From Sulfitobacter delicatus (GTDB lineage: Bacteria > Pseudomonadota > Alphaproteobacteria > Rhodobacterales > Rhodobacteraceae), in contig NZ_FNBP01000013.1 in assembly GCF_900102535.1 (NCBI RefSeq), positions 1 through 64,000 on the forward strand: a DNA stretch of 64,000 nucleotides, written 5' to 3'. Below, in pieces: positions 8,857 through 17,556 of this stretch. How positions within the stretch are numbered: the stretch's first letter is position 1; each line of letters begins with the position of its first letter. The position numbers and the translations under genes are program-made. A model generated the notes under the pieces. That model was not told where the DNA came from. It saw only the letters and a program-made list of their open reading frames with translations, and searched no databases.

Positions 8857-9323
8857 CCCAAGACGCACGTTTCGAAGATGGCCGCGAAGCGCCCCTGAAC
8901 CTCGGCGCGCTCGACGCCGAGGATCTGACGGTGATCGCCTCACTCACCCAAGACGCGGTCTTTCCGGCCTCGGAGATGCGCTGGCACCGCACCGGCGCGC
9001 GTTTCGCGCTGCTGCTGAACCGCCTGCGGCATGAGGACACGGGCGCGGACCGCCATGCCCCGGAACGTGTGCAATCGGTGCTGATGTTCAACAACGTCCT
9101 GCGCGTCGCTAGCCAAGGCGTGCCCAAGGGCGATGCCGACACGATCCTGTCGCTGCTCGACATCACCTTCGAGCCGACCGACGCGCCCTCGGGCCATGTC
9201 ACCCTGACCCTCGCCGGCGACGGCGCGATCCGGCTTGAAGTCGAAGCGCTCGAAGTGACCCTCAAGGACGTGACCCGCCCCTATGTCGCGCCCTCCAAAA
9301 AACGGCCCGTTCACCCCGAATGA
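8853..9323 (+). CDS. DUF2948 family protein
   Basis: A 156-residue protein with no signal peptide or membrane segment, matching from memory the DUF2948 family found mainly in alphaproteobacteria next to murA and hisD. Conserved-looking features are [17 protein letters not shown] and an EMRWH stretch. The start ATG overlaps the murA stop. Function unknown. The conserved neighbourhood suggests only co-expression. Confidence 0.75.
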   Translation: MTQDARFEDGREAPLNLGALDAEDLTVIASLTQDAVFPASEMRWHRTGARFALLLNRLRHEDTGADRHAPERVQSVLMFNNVLRVASQGVPKGDADTILSLLDITFEPTDAPSGHVTLTLAGDGAIRLEVEALEVTLKDVTRPYVAPSKKRPVHPE

Positions 9324-9353
9324 CGCCCGCCTAAGGGCGCAAGGATCGATCCG

Positions 9354-9683
9354 ATGCCTGAACTTAAACAAAACCGTTTCACCCGGGGGCGTGTAGCCGC
9401 GCTGCTGACCGAGGCCACCGGCTGGGCGCTGCTGCTGCTCGGCGTAGCGCTGGCCGTGCGCCATCTTTTGGGGACCGTCACCCTGCCGGGGCTGCTTGCC
9501 CCTGCTGCGGCTATCGCAGGCGGGCTTTTCGCCATTCTCGCCGCCCATGTCGCCCGCGCCGTCTTCGACAACGCCCAAGACACCCGCGCCATGCGGCTCG
9601 CGCAGCGCAAACCGCCCGCCGCCGCTGGCCCGACCAACGCGGGCCTCCGCGCCGAACCCAGCCTGCGCCGCCCCGGTTCCTAA
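9354..9683 (+). CDS. Small two-helix membrane protein, unknown
   Basis: A 109-residue protein with two hydrophobic segments (about residues 20-40 and 44-68) and a basic, proline-rich cytoplasmic tail. It lies between DUF2948 and hisD, 30 bases after one and 45 before the other, so it belongs to the same operon. No known domain is recognised. It is probably an integral inner-membrane protein. Confidence 0.6.
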   Translation: MPELKQNRFTRGRVAALLTEATGWALLLLGVALAVRHLLGTVTLPGLLAPAAAIAGGLFAILAAHVARAVFDNAQDTRAMRLAQRKPPAAAGPTNAGLRAEPSLRRPGS

Positions 9684-9728
9684 CCCATTCTCGCCGCCCC
9701 TCGGGCCGCCCTATTCCCGGAAGACCCC

Positions 9729-11030
9729 ATGCCCGTCACGCTCGATGCCACCGCCGCCGATTTCGAAACCGCTTTCGACAAACTGCTTAACGCCAAGCGC
9801 GAGGACAGCCCCGATGTCGACGCCGTGGTGGCCGAGATCATCGCTGACGTGCGCGCCCGTGGCGACGCTGCCGTGATCGAGCTTTCCGCCAAATTCGACC
9901 GCGTGACCCTCAACCCCGACACCCTGCGCATCAGCGCCGCAGAGGTCGACGCCGCCGTGGCCGAAGTCTCCCCCGAAGACCGCAAGGCGCTGGAACTCGC
10001 CGCCGACCGCATCCGCGCCTATCACGCGCGGCAATTGCCCGAAGACGCCGAATGGACCGACCCCGACGGCGCAACCCTCGGCTGGCGCTGGACGCCTGTC
10101 TCTGCTGCGGGTCTCTATGTGCCCGGCGGTTTGGCAAGCTACCCATCGTCGGTCCTGATGAACGCGATCCCCGCCAAGGTCGCGGGCGTCGAGCGCCTTG
10201 CGATGGTCGTGCCAACCCCCGACGGCGTGCTGAACCCGCTGGTGCTGTTGGCCGCTCGTATCGCCGGAGTGGACGAAATCTACCGCATCGGTGGCGCGCA
10301 GGCCGTGGCAGCACTGGCCTATGGCACCGCGACGATCCCGCCCGTCGATAAGATCACCGGCCCCGGCAACGCCTTCGTCGCCGCCGCCAAACGTCGGGTT
10401 TTCGGCAAGGTGGGCATTGATATGATCGCTGGCCCGTCGGAGATCCTCGTCATCGCGGATGGGGACAATGACCCCGACTTCATCGCGCTCGATCTGCTGA
10501 GCCAAGCCGAGCACGACGAGAGCGCCCAGAGCATCCTGATCACCACCGACCCTGCCTTTGGCCAAGCGGTGGAAGAGGCGGTCGAGAAACGCCTGCTGAC
10601 CTTGGAGCGCCGCGCCATCGCGGGCGTCAGCTGGCGCGACAATGGCGCGATCATCACCGTGCCGGACCTCGACGCCGCGGCTGCCCTCAGCAACCGCATC
10701 GCGCCCGAGCACCTTGAGCTTTGCGTCGCGGACCCGCAAGCGCTCTCGGCCAAGATCACCCACGCGGGCGCGATCTTCCTCGGCCAGTGGACGCCTGAAG
10801 CTATCGGCGACTATGTCGGCGGCCCGAACCACGTGCTGCCCACCGCCCGCTCGGCGCGGTTCTCTTCCGGTCTCTCGGTGCTCGACTTTATGAAGCGCAC
10901 CACACTGGCGCAGATGTCGCCCGAAGCCTTGCGCGCCATCGGGCCGTCGGCAGAGCGTCTGGCGCAGTCGGAAAGCCTTGAGGCGCACGGCCTTTCGGTC
11001 ACCGCCCGCCTGCGCAAGCTGAACACCTAG
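9729..11030 (+). CDS. hisD: Histidinol dehydrogenase
   Basis: Catalyses the last two steps of histidine synthesis, oxidising L-histidinol to L-histidine with two NAD+. The 433-residue length is standard. Family motifs are present: YVPGGLASYPSSVLMNAIPA, the NAD-site signature ITGPGNAFVAAAKRRV, GPSEILVIAD, the zinc/catalytic stretch DLLSQAEHDESAQS, and NHVLPT near the C-terminus. The other his genes are not in the window. hisD in this murA-DUF2948-hisD arrangement is common in Rhodobacterales. Confidence 0.96.
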   Translation: MPVTLDATAADFETAFDKLLNAKREDSPDVDAVVAEIIADVRARGDAAVIELSAKFDRVTLNPDTLRISAAEVDAAVAEVSPEDRKALELAADRIRAYHARQLPEDAEWTDPDGATLGWRWTPVSAAGLYVPGGLASYPSSVLMNAIPAKVAGVERLAMVVPTPDGVLNPLVLLAARIAGVDEIYRIGGAQAVAALAYGTATIPPVDKITGPGNAFVAAAKRRVFGKVGIDMIAGPSEILVIADGDNDPDFIALDLLSQAEHDESAQSILITTDPAFGQAVEEAVEKRLLTLERRAIAGVSWRDNGAIITVPDLDAAAALSNRIAPEHLELCVADPQALSAKITHAGAIFLGQWTPEAIGDYVGGPNHVLPTARSARFSSGLSVLDFMKRTTLAQMSPEALRAIGPSAERLAQSESLEAHGLSVTARLRKLNT

Positions 11031-11140
11031 GGCAGGGGGCACTAAGGGCATCGTCCTCCCTGGGGGGCGATCCTAACGTCGCAGGATGACACGCGGGTTC
11101 AACAAGCGCTGGCCAATCCGTCTATTGAAACGTTGCAAAA

Positions 11141-11186
11141 TCGCCCTCCGGGGGGAGGGAGGGCGATGCCCGTGGTTCCCACGGGC
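11141..11186 (+). terminator. Two consecutive hairpins after hisD
   Basis: First stem TCGCCCTCC/GGAGGGCGA (11141-11149 with 11158-11166). A second follows immediately: GCCCGTGG-TTC-CCACGGGC (11168-11186). No long T-run follows. They lie in the roughly 300-base gap between hisD and the DUF2189 gene and may slow or terminate transcription, or be a leader structure of the next gene. Nothing else is recognised in this gap. Confidence 0.45.
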
Positions 11187-11333
11187 GGGGCGTTTGAAGC
11201 CGCAGCGCACCTTTGCGTGAAGGACGCGAAGAATCGCCTAAAACGTGCTATGCTACCTCTCAATCCCCGCAGCGGGACCGGTCTGATTTCGCGGGGCAAT
11301 CGCCCCTGCGGGCACCCATCAAGGGAGCATATC

Positions 11334-12236
11334 ATGGCCAATCCAACGCAACCCAAGATCATCGGCAATCCCCTGACCTTCGCGGCCCATACCGCGCAGA
11401 GCGGCTCGCGCTACATCGGCGACGGCATGCACGAGCTTGGCGCCCATGACCAAGCCCCGGTCGAATATTACGACCTCTCCATGTCAGACCTCACCCTATC
11501 CCTGCGCAAAGGCATCGACGATTTCGCCGCCATGCGCAGCGATGTGATGTTCATCGTGCTGGTCTACCCGGTCATCGGCCTGCTGCTGGCGGTTTTCGCC
11601 ATCAACCGCGACCTGCTGCCGCTGCTCTTCCCGCTGATCTCCGGCTTTGCCCTGCTCGGACCCGTCGCCTCCATCGGCCTTTATCAACTCAGCCGCCGCC
11701 GCGAAGCGGGGCTGCCAACCGGCTGGGGCGATGCATTCAACGTCATCAAATCCCCCTCCTTCACGCCGATCATGGTGCTCGGCGGCTACCTCCTGATGCT
11801 CTTTGCCGCATGGATGCTGGTGGCCTTTGGCCTCTACAACGTCACCCTCGGCCCCGAAGCGCCCGCCTCGGCCATGGCGCTGCTCCGCGATGTATTCACC
11901 ACCAGCGCCGGCCTCACCATGCTCATCGCGGGCCTCCTGATCGGCGGGGTCTTTGCCGCTGCCGTATTGGCCTCCACCGTGGTCTCCTTCCCGATGCTGC
12001 TCGACCGCCATGTCGGCCTGCCGCGCGCGGTCGCCACCTCCGTCGAAGTGACCAAACGCAACCCGCTTGTCGTGGCGACATGGGGCGCAATCGTCGTGGC
12101 GCTGCTGGCCGTCGGAGTGCTCACGCTCTTTATCGGCATGATCGTCGTGCTGCCGGTGCTGGGCCATGCCACATGGCACCTCTACCGCGAAGCCGTCGTG
12201 CCGCGCCACGCGGAGCCTACTGCCACAACCCCATAG
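11334..12236 (+). CDS. DUF2189 family integral membrane protein
   Basis: A 300-residue inner-membrane protein with about six hydrophobic segments, starting around residue 65. It resembles DUF2189 proteins, in which a soluble N-terminus is followed by paired helices and a conserved loop near LSRRREAGLPTGWGDAF. The ATG at 11334 has a good Shine-Dalgarno (AAGGGAG). The longer in-frame extension to 11133 has no such signal. It separates hisD from the UPF0262 gene, which are often adjacent in relatives. Function unknown. Confidence 0.75.
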   Translation: MANPTQPKIIGNPLTFAAHTAQSGSRYIGDGMHELGAHDQAPVEYYDLSMSDLTLSLRKGIDDFAAMRSDVMFIVLVYPVIGLLLAVFAINRDLLPLLFPLISGFALLGPVASIGLYQLSRRREAGLPTGWGDAFNVIKSPSFTPIMVLGGYLLMLFAAWMLVAFGLYNVTLGPEAPASAMALLRDVFTTSAGLTMLIAGLLIGGVFAAAVLASTVVSFPMLLDRHVGLPRAVATSVEVTKRNPLVVATWGAIVVALLAVGVLTLFIGMIVVLPVLGHATWHLYREAVVPRHAEPTATTP

Positions 12237-12311
12237 GTCATCATCCCGCATTGCCCCATCCCCACCGCTGCGCTATCCACAAACGGTATCGCCAGCAAAA
12301 AGGATGCGCCG

Positions 12312-12791
12312 ATGACCCGCATCACCCATATCGCGCTTGATGACGCGAACATGCCGCCGCCCACGCCCGAGATCGATCAGGAGCGTAAAGTGGCCATGTT
12401 CGACTTGCTGGAGGAGAACAGTTTCGTCCTGCCCGCCCGCGACAAAGGCCCGGCCCCCGAAGGCCCGTATCACTTGTCTCTGTCGATCCGCGACAAACGG
12501 CTGGTCTTTGACGTGCAAACCGAAGCCGCAGAAAAAGCAGCAGAATTCCACCTCTCGCTCGGCCCCTTCCGGCAGGTGGTCAAAGACTACTTCCAAATCT
12601 GCGAAAGCTACTTTGAGGCGGTCAAGAAACTCCCCCCCAGCCAGATCGAGACCATCGACATGGCCCGCCGCGGCATCCACAACGAAGGCTCCCGTGTGCT
12701 GCAAGAGCGCCTCTCCGGCAAAGCCGAGATCGACACCGACACCGCGCGGCGTCTCTTCACCCTGATCTGCGTCCTGCACTTCGGCGGCTGA
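12312..12791 (+). CDS. UPF0262 family protein
   Basis: A 159-residue soluble protein matching the alphaproteobacterial UPF0262 family: an N-terminal ITHIALDD stretch, a central FHLSLGPFRQVVKDYFQICESY and a C-terminal RRLFTLICVLH. The stop codon abuts the ATG of the phosphatase gene, so the two are translated as a pair. Biochemical function is unknown. Confidence 0.85.
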   Translation: MTRITHIALDDANMPPPTPEIDQERKVAMFDLLEENSFVLPARDKGPAPEGPYHLSLSIRDKRLVFDVQTEAAEKAAEFHLSLGPFRQVVKDYFQICESYFEAVKKLPPSQIETIDMARRGIHNEGSRVLQERLSGKAEIDTDTARRLFTLICVLHFGG

Positions 12792-13250
12792 ATGACGCAG
12801 CTGCCCCAATCCGTGTTGTTTTGCTGCGACCACAACGCAGTGCGCTCGCCCATGGCCGAGGGGCTGATGAAGAAATTCTACGGCACAGGCACCTATGTGC
12901 AGTCCGTGGGCGTCAAGAACGACATGGAGATCGACGGCTTTTCCATCGCGGTCTGTAGTGAGTTGGACGTCGAACTCGACCGCCACCGCAGTCGCAGCTT
13001 TGACGAAATGGAAGACTGGGGCGACGACCTCGGTTCATTCGATCTGGTCATCGCGCTCAGTCCTGCCAGCCAGCGCCGGGCGCTGGAACTGACGCGGTTC
13101 TATCACCTCGATGTCGAATACTGGCCGATCCTCGACCCGACCGGCCTCGGCGAAAACCGCGAGGCCAAGCTCACTCAGTTCCGCGCCGCCCGCGATCAGA
13201 TCGTCGGACGGCTGATTGACCGCTTCGGCCCGCCGCTGGAAGACGGCTAA
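12792..13250 (+). CDS. Low-molecular-weight phosphatase family protein
   Basis: A 152-residue protein of the LMW protein-tyrosine-phosphatase/arsenate-reductase superfamily. The P-loop CDHNAVRSP (Cys12-x5-Arg18) is at the N-terminus, as in active enzymes, and the late LDPTG region could supply the general-acid Asp. It directly follows UPF0262 with no gap. In many Rhodobacterales infA follows next. Here a gene on the opposite strand does instead. Substrate unknown. Confidence 0.85.
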   Translation: MTQLPQSVLFCCDHNAVRSPMAEGLMKKFYGTGTYVQSVGVKNDMEIDGFSIAVCSELDVELDRHRSRSFDEMEDWGDDLGSFDLVIALSPASQRRALELTRFYHLDVEYWPILDPTGLGENREAKLTQFRAARDQIVGRLIDRFGPPLEDG

Positions 13251-13256
13251 GCCCGC

Positions 13257-13619
13257 TCAGGTCCGCGAACAGGCCGCCGCAGCGCTCTGGCCAAAGGCCT
13301 TCCACGTGCTCCAAAACGCATTGTCGCTTGCGTTGTCCGACTGGCGCATTTCCTGCAACCGATGCGGATCGCGGAAAAGCTTCGCCCCGGTGCGCTGCTC
13401 AGACCAAGACAACTTCTGATCCGCCACCGCTTGCACGCAGCCACACCGCGAATGGCTCGCCTCGCGCCGCCCATCCGCCAAACAGGCCTTTTGGATCGGC
13501 CCGGTCGCAAAAAGCACCGGCGAAGGCGCGAACCGCCCCACGGCCGCATCGCTCGAATAACGTGAACTGCCACAGCCCGCCAAGACGACGAGCGCCATCA
13601 AACTTACAACTGTCCGCAT
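13257..13619 (-). CDS. Small lipoprotein, unknown function
   Basis: A 120-residue protein whose N-terminus ends in lipobox LAGC (Cys16), so it should be lipid-anchored in the cell envelope. The mature part has a conserved-looking core (SRCGCVQAVADQKLSWSEQR, RDPHRLQEMRQSDN, FWSTWKAFGQ) found in roseobacter proteins sometimes labelled arginine transporter. Nothing in the sequence supports that label. The gene is convergent with the phosphatase gene, six bases apart. Confidence 0.65.
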   Translation of the reverse strand: MRTVVSLMALVVLAGCGSSRYSSDAAVGRFAPSPVLFATGPIQKACLADGRREASHSRCGCVQAVADQKLSWSEQRTGAKLFRDPHRLQEMRQSDNASDNAFWSTWKAFGQSAAAACSRT

Positions 13620-13827
13620 TAATTTGCCCTATTGCTGTGGGCCATGGGGTTTTCCCCTTGTCGGCCCGGTCTGCTCTGCGCCCCAGTATGCCGCAAAACG
13701 AGGGGCCACGCAATTCTTACAGTCGTGCATCTGCGTCGACCGCAAGGGCTTTGCGCTTGAGATGAGCCGGAGTGCCTGTACACTTCCAGCGCTAAGAAAA
13801 ATTCATTTTCAAAAACAAAGATTTGCT

Positions 13828-15486
13828 ATGACAGATAATGCGCGCGGACTGCTCCATATCTTTATTAATGTCTTGGTGTGGAGCTTCTTCCCGCTGTTTT
13901 CGGTGCAATCAGCAGGCGCGTCTCCCTGGGCCGCGCTTTTTTATTCCCAGATTGCTGGGCTGGCGTTTGCACTCATCTTTTCTAAACGCAAATCACCCCA
14001 AACCATCGTTTCGGACCTACGCCGGGCACCTCTAATGCTTGTCGTACTCTCTTTGGCCTCCCTTTTCACTGCGGTCTTCTTCTTTTCCTCGGTGGCGCGG
14101 TCAAGCTCCCTGAGTGCTACAATTTCACTTGAGCTTTGGCCCTTCTTCGCCCTGTTCTTTGCGGCACTTTTCATCAAGAAGGACTGGCAGGATCTGAGTT
14201 TACGCAACTATCTGCTCTTTGCGCTCGGTGGTGTTGGCATCATCATTCTCGTCATCGCCGATCATAACACCCTGCGGTTTGGGGGCGCCTTGTGGTATTC
14301 CTCGGGTGTATTGCTGGCTGTGCTGGCAGCTATCGCTTCGGGTGCGACGGTCGTGCAAACCGAACTTTACTACCGTTTTGAAGCAACTCCGAGCTTTGCC
14401 GGGGCGTGTTATACGATCGCTTTAGTACGTGCTGTTGGGCTACCATTAAGCTTAGGTTTAGCCTTGGCGTCGGGGGCTGACCTTTGGTCGCGCGAGGCGA
14501 TGCTCTGGGGTGGGGCGCTTGGCGTTACCGCCTTCGGGCTAGCTTCAGTAATGGCAATCTCAGGGCTACGCTATTCGAGCCGATCAAGTCATATTCTGTT
14601 GTGGTATCTCACGCCGATCATTTCTGTCATCTGGCTGATGATATTCAAAGGCGAAGAGCTTAGCGACGCGCATATCCTCGCGCTGCTGCCAATCCTCTTT
14701 GCCAATATCTTCTCTGCTATTGGGACGATTCGACGGGCCAGTTTCTTTTGGATTAGCGGTGCTACATTACTCTTGGGCGCATTGATCTACACGGTTCCGG
14801 GGGCTGAGAGCGAAGAATACATGGGCTCCTTGGGCATTACCGTCGGCGCCTTTGCAATCCTTGTGTCCTTCGTACTGCAGCGCAAACTGCACGACGTGCG
14901 CGAAATGTCGATCTGCACATCCGAGGGGGTCCTCAAGGCAGAGCGTGCTGGAGTGTCCGCAGGTAGATTTCTCGATCTTCTAGACAATCGGGTGTTTGAG
15001 CGTGCTGCGCTTGCTACGCCGCAGAAAGCACTAGTCGCTGAGGCGCTCGACACGGCCGCTGCACGCATCCGGGTTGAACGGATCACCAGTTTCTCTTCCG
15101 CCGAAAATCTTGTGTTGGGTGTACTTTGCGTCGGGGTGTGTTTTCTTGCCGTCTCCTTTCGCGGGGCGGGGCTGATGTTCGATGTGGTTTCTTTCGTGAT
15201 CTCCTTCACCTGCATCTTCCTCACTCTTTTTGTCTATGAATGCTCGCGCTTCTCCTTTCAGTGGAAAATCGCAATTGCCTCGGCTTCTGCCACACACGAC
15301 CGGTTGCTAAAGGACCGCGATACAGTTTTCTTGGCCGTGCTCGGGACGCTTGTGCTGATCGCCATGGTGGCGGTCCTCTTGGTTGATAAATGGTGGGTGG
15401 ATTTCCTTCGGAATGACATTCTACGGCTTTTCTCCGCAGCGCTGGGGGCGGAGTACCCCGGCTGTTTTGAGCACCCACCGTGCTGA
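13828..15486 (+). CDS. EamA/DMT-type transporter with a C-terminal membrane extension
   Basis: A 552-residue membrane protein. The first roughly 290 residues carry about ten hydrophobic segments in the duplicated EamA pattern of drug/metabolite exporters. After an arginine-rich loop (FVLQRKLHDVRE) comes about 200 residues with a soluble alpha-helical stretch and three or four more hydrophobic segments, which is not part of the normal family (about 290-300 residues). ATG at 13828 is chosen because hydrophobicity begins just after it. Its Shine-Dalgarno is weak. Base composition is AT-richer than flanking genes, and it sits between the phosphatase region and lepA, suggesting insertion by transfer. 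Substrate unknown. Confidence 0.65.
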   Translation: MTDNARGLLHIFINVLVWSFFPLFSVQSAGASPWAALFYSQIAGLAFALIFSKRKSPQTIVSDLRRAPLMLVVLSLASLFTAVFFFSSVARSSSLSATISLELWPFFALFFAALFIKKDWQDLSLRNYLLFALGGVGIIILVIADHNTLRFGGALWYSSGVLLAVLAAIASGATVVQTELYYRFEATPSFAGACYTIALVRAVGLPLSLGLALASGADLWSREAMLWGGALGVTAFGLASVMAISGLRYSSRSSHILLWYLTPIISVIWLMIFKGEELSDAHILALLPILFANIFSAIGTIRRASFFWISGATLLLGALIYTVPGAESEEYMGSLGITVGAFAILVSFVLQRKLHDVREMSICTSEGVLKAERAGVSAGRFLDLLDNRVFERAALATPQKALVAEALDTAAARIRVERITSFSSAENLVLGVLCVGVCFLAVSFRGAGLMFDVVSFVISFTCIFLTLFVYECSRFSFQWKIAIASASATHDRLLKDRDTVFLAVLGTLVLIAMVAVLLVDKWWVDFLRNDILRLFSAALGAEYPGCFEHPPC

Positions 15487-15591
15487 GGTCACCCAACCCT
15501 GCGCCACAAAGCGCCACTATAGCAGGGCAAGGGCCGCCCGCGCGTTCATGACCAATTGACGCAGGCGCAGCACTGCGCCATATCCCCCTGC

Positions 15592-17391
15592 ATGACACCG
15601 CTTGAAAACATCCGCAATTTCTCCATCGTCGCGCATATCGACCACGGGAAATCCACGCTCGCCGACCGGCTGATCCAATCCACCAAAACGGTGGCCGACC
15701 GGGATATGAAGGAACAGATGCTCGACAGCATGGATATCGAGCGCGAGCGCGGTATCACGATCAAGGCCCAGACCGTCCGGATCAACTACACCGCCGACGA
15801 TGGGCAGGATTACATCCTTAACCTGATCGACACCCCCGGCCACGTCGATTTCGCCTATGAAGTTTCCCGCTCCATGCGTGCGGTCGAAGGTTCGCTGCTG
15901 GTCGTCGACAGCACCCAAGGCGTCGAGGCCCAAACACTGGCCAACGTCTACCACGCCATCGACGCGGACCATGAGATCGTGCCGGTTCTTAACAAGATCG
16001 ACCTCCCCGCCGCCGATTGTGACCGCGTGGCCGAGCAGATCGAAGACGTCATCGGCATCGACGCCTCCGAGGCAATCCGCGTGTCCGCCAAAACCGGCAT
16101 CGGCATCAAGGAAACACTCGAAGCCATTGTCACCCGCTTGCCCGCCCCCAAAGGCACGCTCGACGCGCCACTCAAGGCCATGCTGGTGGATTCCTGGTAC
16201 GACAGCTACCTCGGCGTCATCGTCCTTGTCCGCATCATGGACGGGCAGTTGCGCAAGGGCGACCGCGTCCGCATGATGCAAAACGGCTCCGTCCACCATG
16301 TCGACCGCATCGGCGTCTTCCGCCCCGCGATGACCGAGATCGACGTGCTTGGCCCCGGCGAGCTGGGCTTCCTCACCGCCTCGATCAAACAGGTCCGCGA
16401 CACCCGCGTGGGCGACACGATCACGCATGAGAAAAAAGGCACCGACAACGCGCTGCCGGGCTTCAAACCCTCGCAGCCCGTGGTCTTCTGTGGCCTCTTC
16501 CCCGTGGACGCCGCCGAGTTCGAAGACCTGCGCGACTCAATCGAAAAACTCGCCCTCAACGACGCCAGTTTCTCCTACGAGATGGAAACCTCCGCCGCCC
16601 TCGGCTTTGGCTTCCGCTGCGGCTTTCTGGGCCTGCTGCACCTCGAAGTCATCCGCGACCGGATCGAGCGCGAATATGACATCGACCTCATCACCACCGC
16701 GCCGAGCGTCATCTACGACATCCATATGAAAGACGGCAGCGTCGAGCAGTTGCACAACCCCGCCGACATGCCCGACCTCACCCATGTCGACCATATCGAA
16801 GAGCCGCGGATCAAGGCGACGATCCTTGTGCCAGATGAATACCTCGGCGACGTGCTAAAACTCTGCCAAGACCGCCGCGGCATTCAGGAAAACCTCACCT
16901 ACGCCGGCTCCCGCGCGATGGTGGTCTACGATCTGCCGCTCAATGAAGTGGTGTTCGACTTCTACGACCGCCTGAAATCGGTGACCAAGGGCTACGCCAG
17001 CTTTGACTACCAGATGATTGGCTACCGCACCGACTCGCTGGTGAAAATGTCGATTTTGGTGAATGACGAGCCGGTCGACGCGCTGTCCACCATGGTCCAC
17101 CGAGACCGCGCCGAAATGCGGGGCCGTGCCATGGTCGAAAAGCTCAAAGACCTGATCCCGCGCCACATGTTCAAAATCCCGATCCAAGCGGCCATCGGCG
17201 GCAAGGTGATCGCGCGCGAGACGCTGTCCGCGATGCGCAAGGACGTGACCGCGAAGTGTTACGGCGGGGACGCGACGCGGAAGAAGAAACTGCTGGAGAA
17301 GCAGAAGGCCGGTAAAAAGAAGATGCGCCAGTTCGGGAAGGTGGATATCCCGCAGGAGGCGTTTATTTCCGCACTAAAAATGGACAGCTAA
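15592..17391 (+). CDS. lepA: Elongation factor 4 (LepA), ribosome back-translocase GTPase
   Basis: A 599-residue translational GTPase that acts on stalled ribosomes. G1 motif AHIDHGKST, switch I with [12 protein letters not shown]3 DTPGHVDF, G4 NKID and G5 SAKTG are all present. The C-terminal LepA-specific domain ends in the lysine-rich [16 protein letters not shown] and [12 protein letters not shown] at 15592 gives the standard LepA length and N-terminus ([18 protein letters not shown]). An upstream TTG at 15556 would add 12 atypical residues. The stop codon lies in the loop of a 13-bp hairpin. Confidence 0.97.
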   Translation: MTPLENIRNFSIVAHIDHGKSTLADRLIQSTKTVADRDMKEQMLDSMDIERERGITIKAQTVRINYTADDGQDYILNLIDTPGHVDFAYEVSRSMRAVEGSLLVVDSTQGVEAQTLANVYHAIDADHEIVPVLNKIDLPAADCDRVAEQIEDVIGIDASEAIRVSAKTGIGIKETLEAIVTRLPAPKGTLDAPLKAMLVDSWYDSYLGVIVLVRIMDGQLRKGDRVRMMQNGSVHHVDRIGVFRPAMTEIDVLGPGELGFLTASIKQVRDTRVGDTITHEKKGTDNALPGFKPSQPVVFCGLFPVDAAEFEDLRDSIEKLALNDASFSYEMETSAALGFGFRCGFLGLLHLEVIRDRIEREYDIDLITTAPSVIYDIHMKDGSVEQLHNPADMPDLTHVDHIEEPRIKATILVPDEYLGDVLKLCQDRRGIQENLTYAGSRAMVVYDLPLNEVVFDFYDRLKSVTKGYASFDYQMIGYRTDSLVKMSILVNDEPVDALSTMVHRDRAEMRGRAMVEKLKDLIPRHMFKIPIQAAIGGKVIARETLSAMRKDVTAKCYGGDATRKKKLLEKQKAGKKKMRQFGKVDIPQEAFISALKMDS

Positions 17392-17411
17392 AAGCTGGCC
17401 ATTTTTAGTGC
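17371..17411 (+). terminator. Long hairpin containing the lepA stop codon
   Basis: A perfect 13-bp stem (17371-17383 with 17399-17411, arm GCACTAAAAATGG) is extended inward by AGCT/AGCT around a three-base loop. The lepA TAA (17389-17391) falls at the apex. The T-tract is inside the stem, so it is not a canonical terminator in the + direction. It may protect the mRNA 3' end. Beyond it, to 17556, only a further imperfect hairpin (about 17412-17452) is visible. Confidence 0.6.
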
Positions 17412-17556
17412 GCGCGGGAGGCTGGGTGTTGCGAAGCAATGCGCGTTCCCGCTTGGGTATTTTCGGGTAGACACGAGCAGATGCGTCTAGCTTGTTGCAA
17501 AGTCGCGCGGGTCGCAACACAATGCATCCTATTTCTTTTGATAGTTTCTGAGATGG

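Noticed and set aside
7564-8943. 459-codon minus-strand frame opposite murA
   Set aside because: Antisense shadow of a clear murA; no ribosome-binding site or motif.
9711-11051. 446-codon minus-strand frame opposite hisD
   Set aside because: Antisense shadow of hisD in GC-rich sequence.
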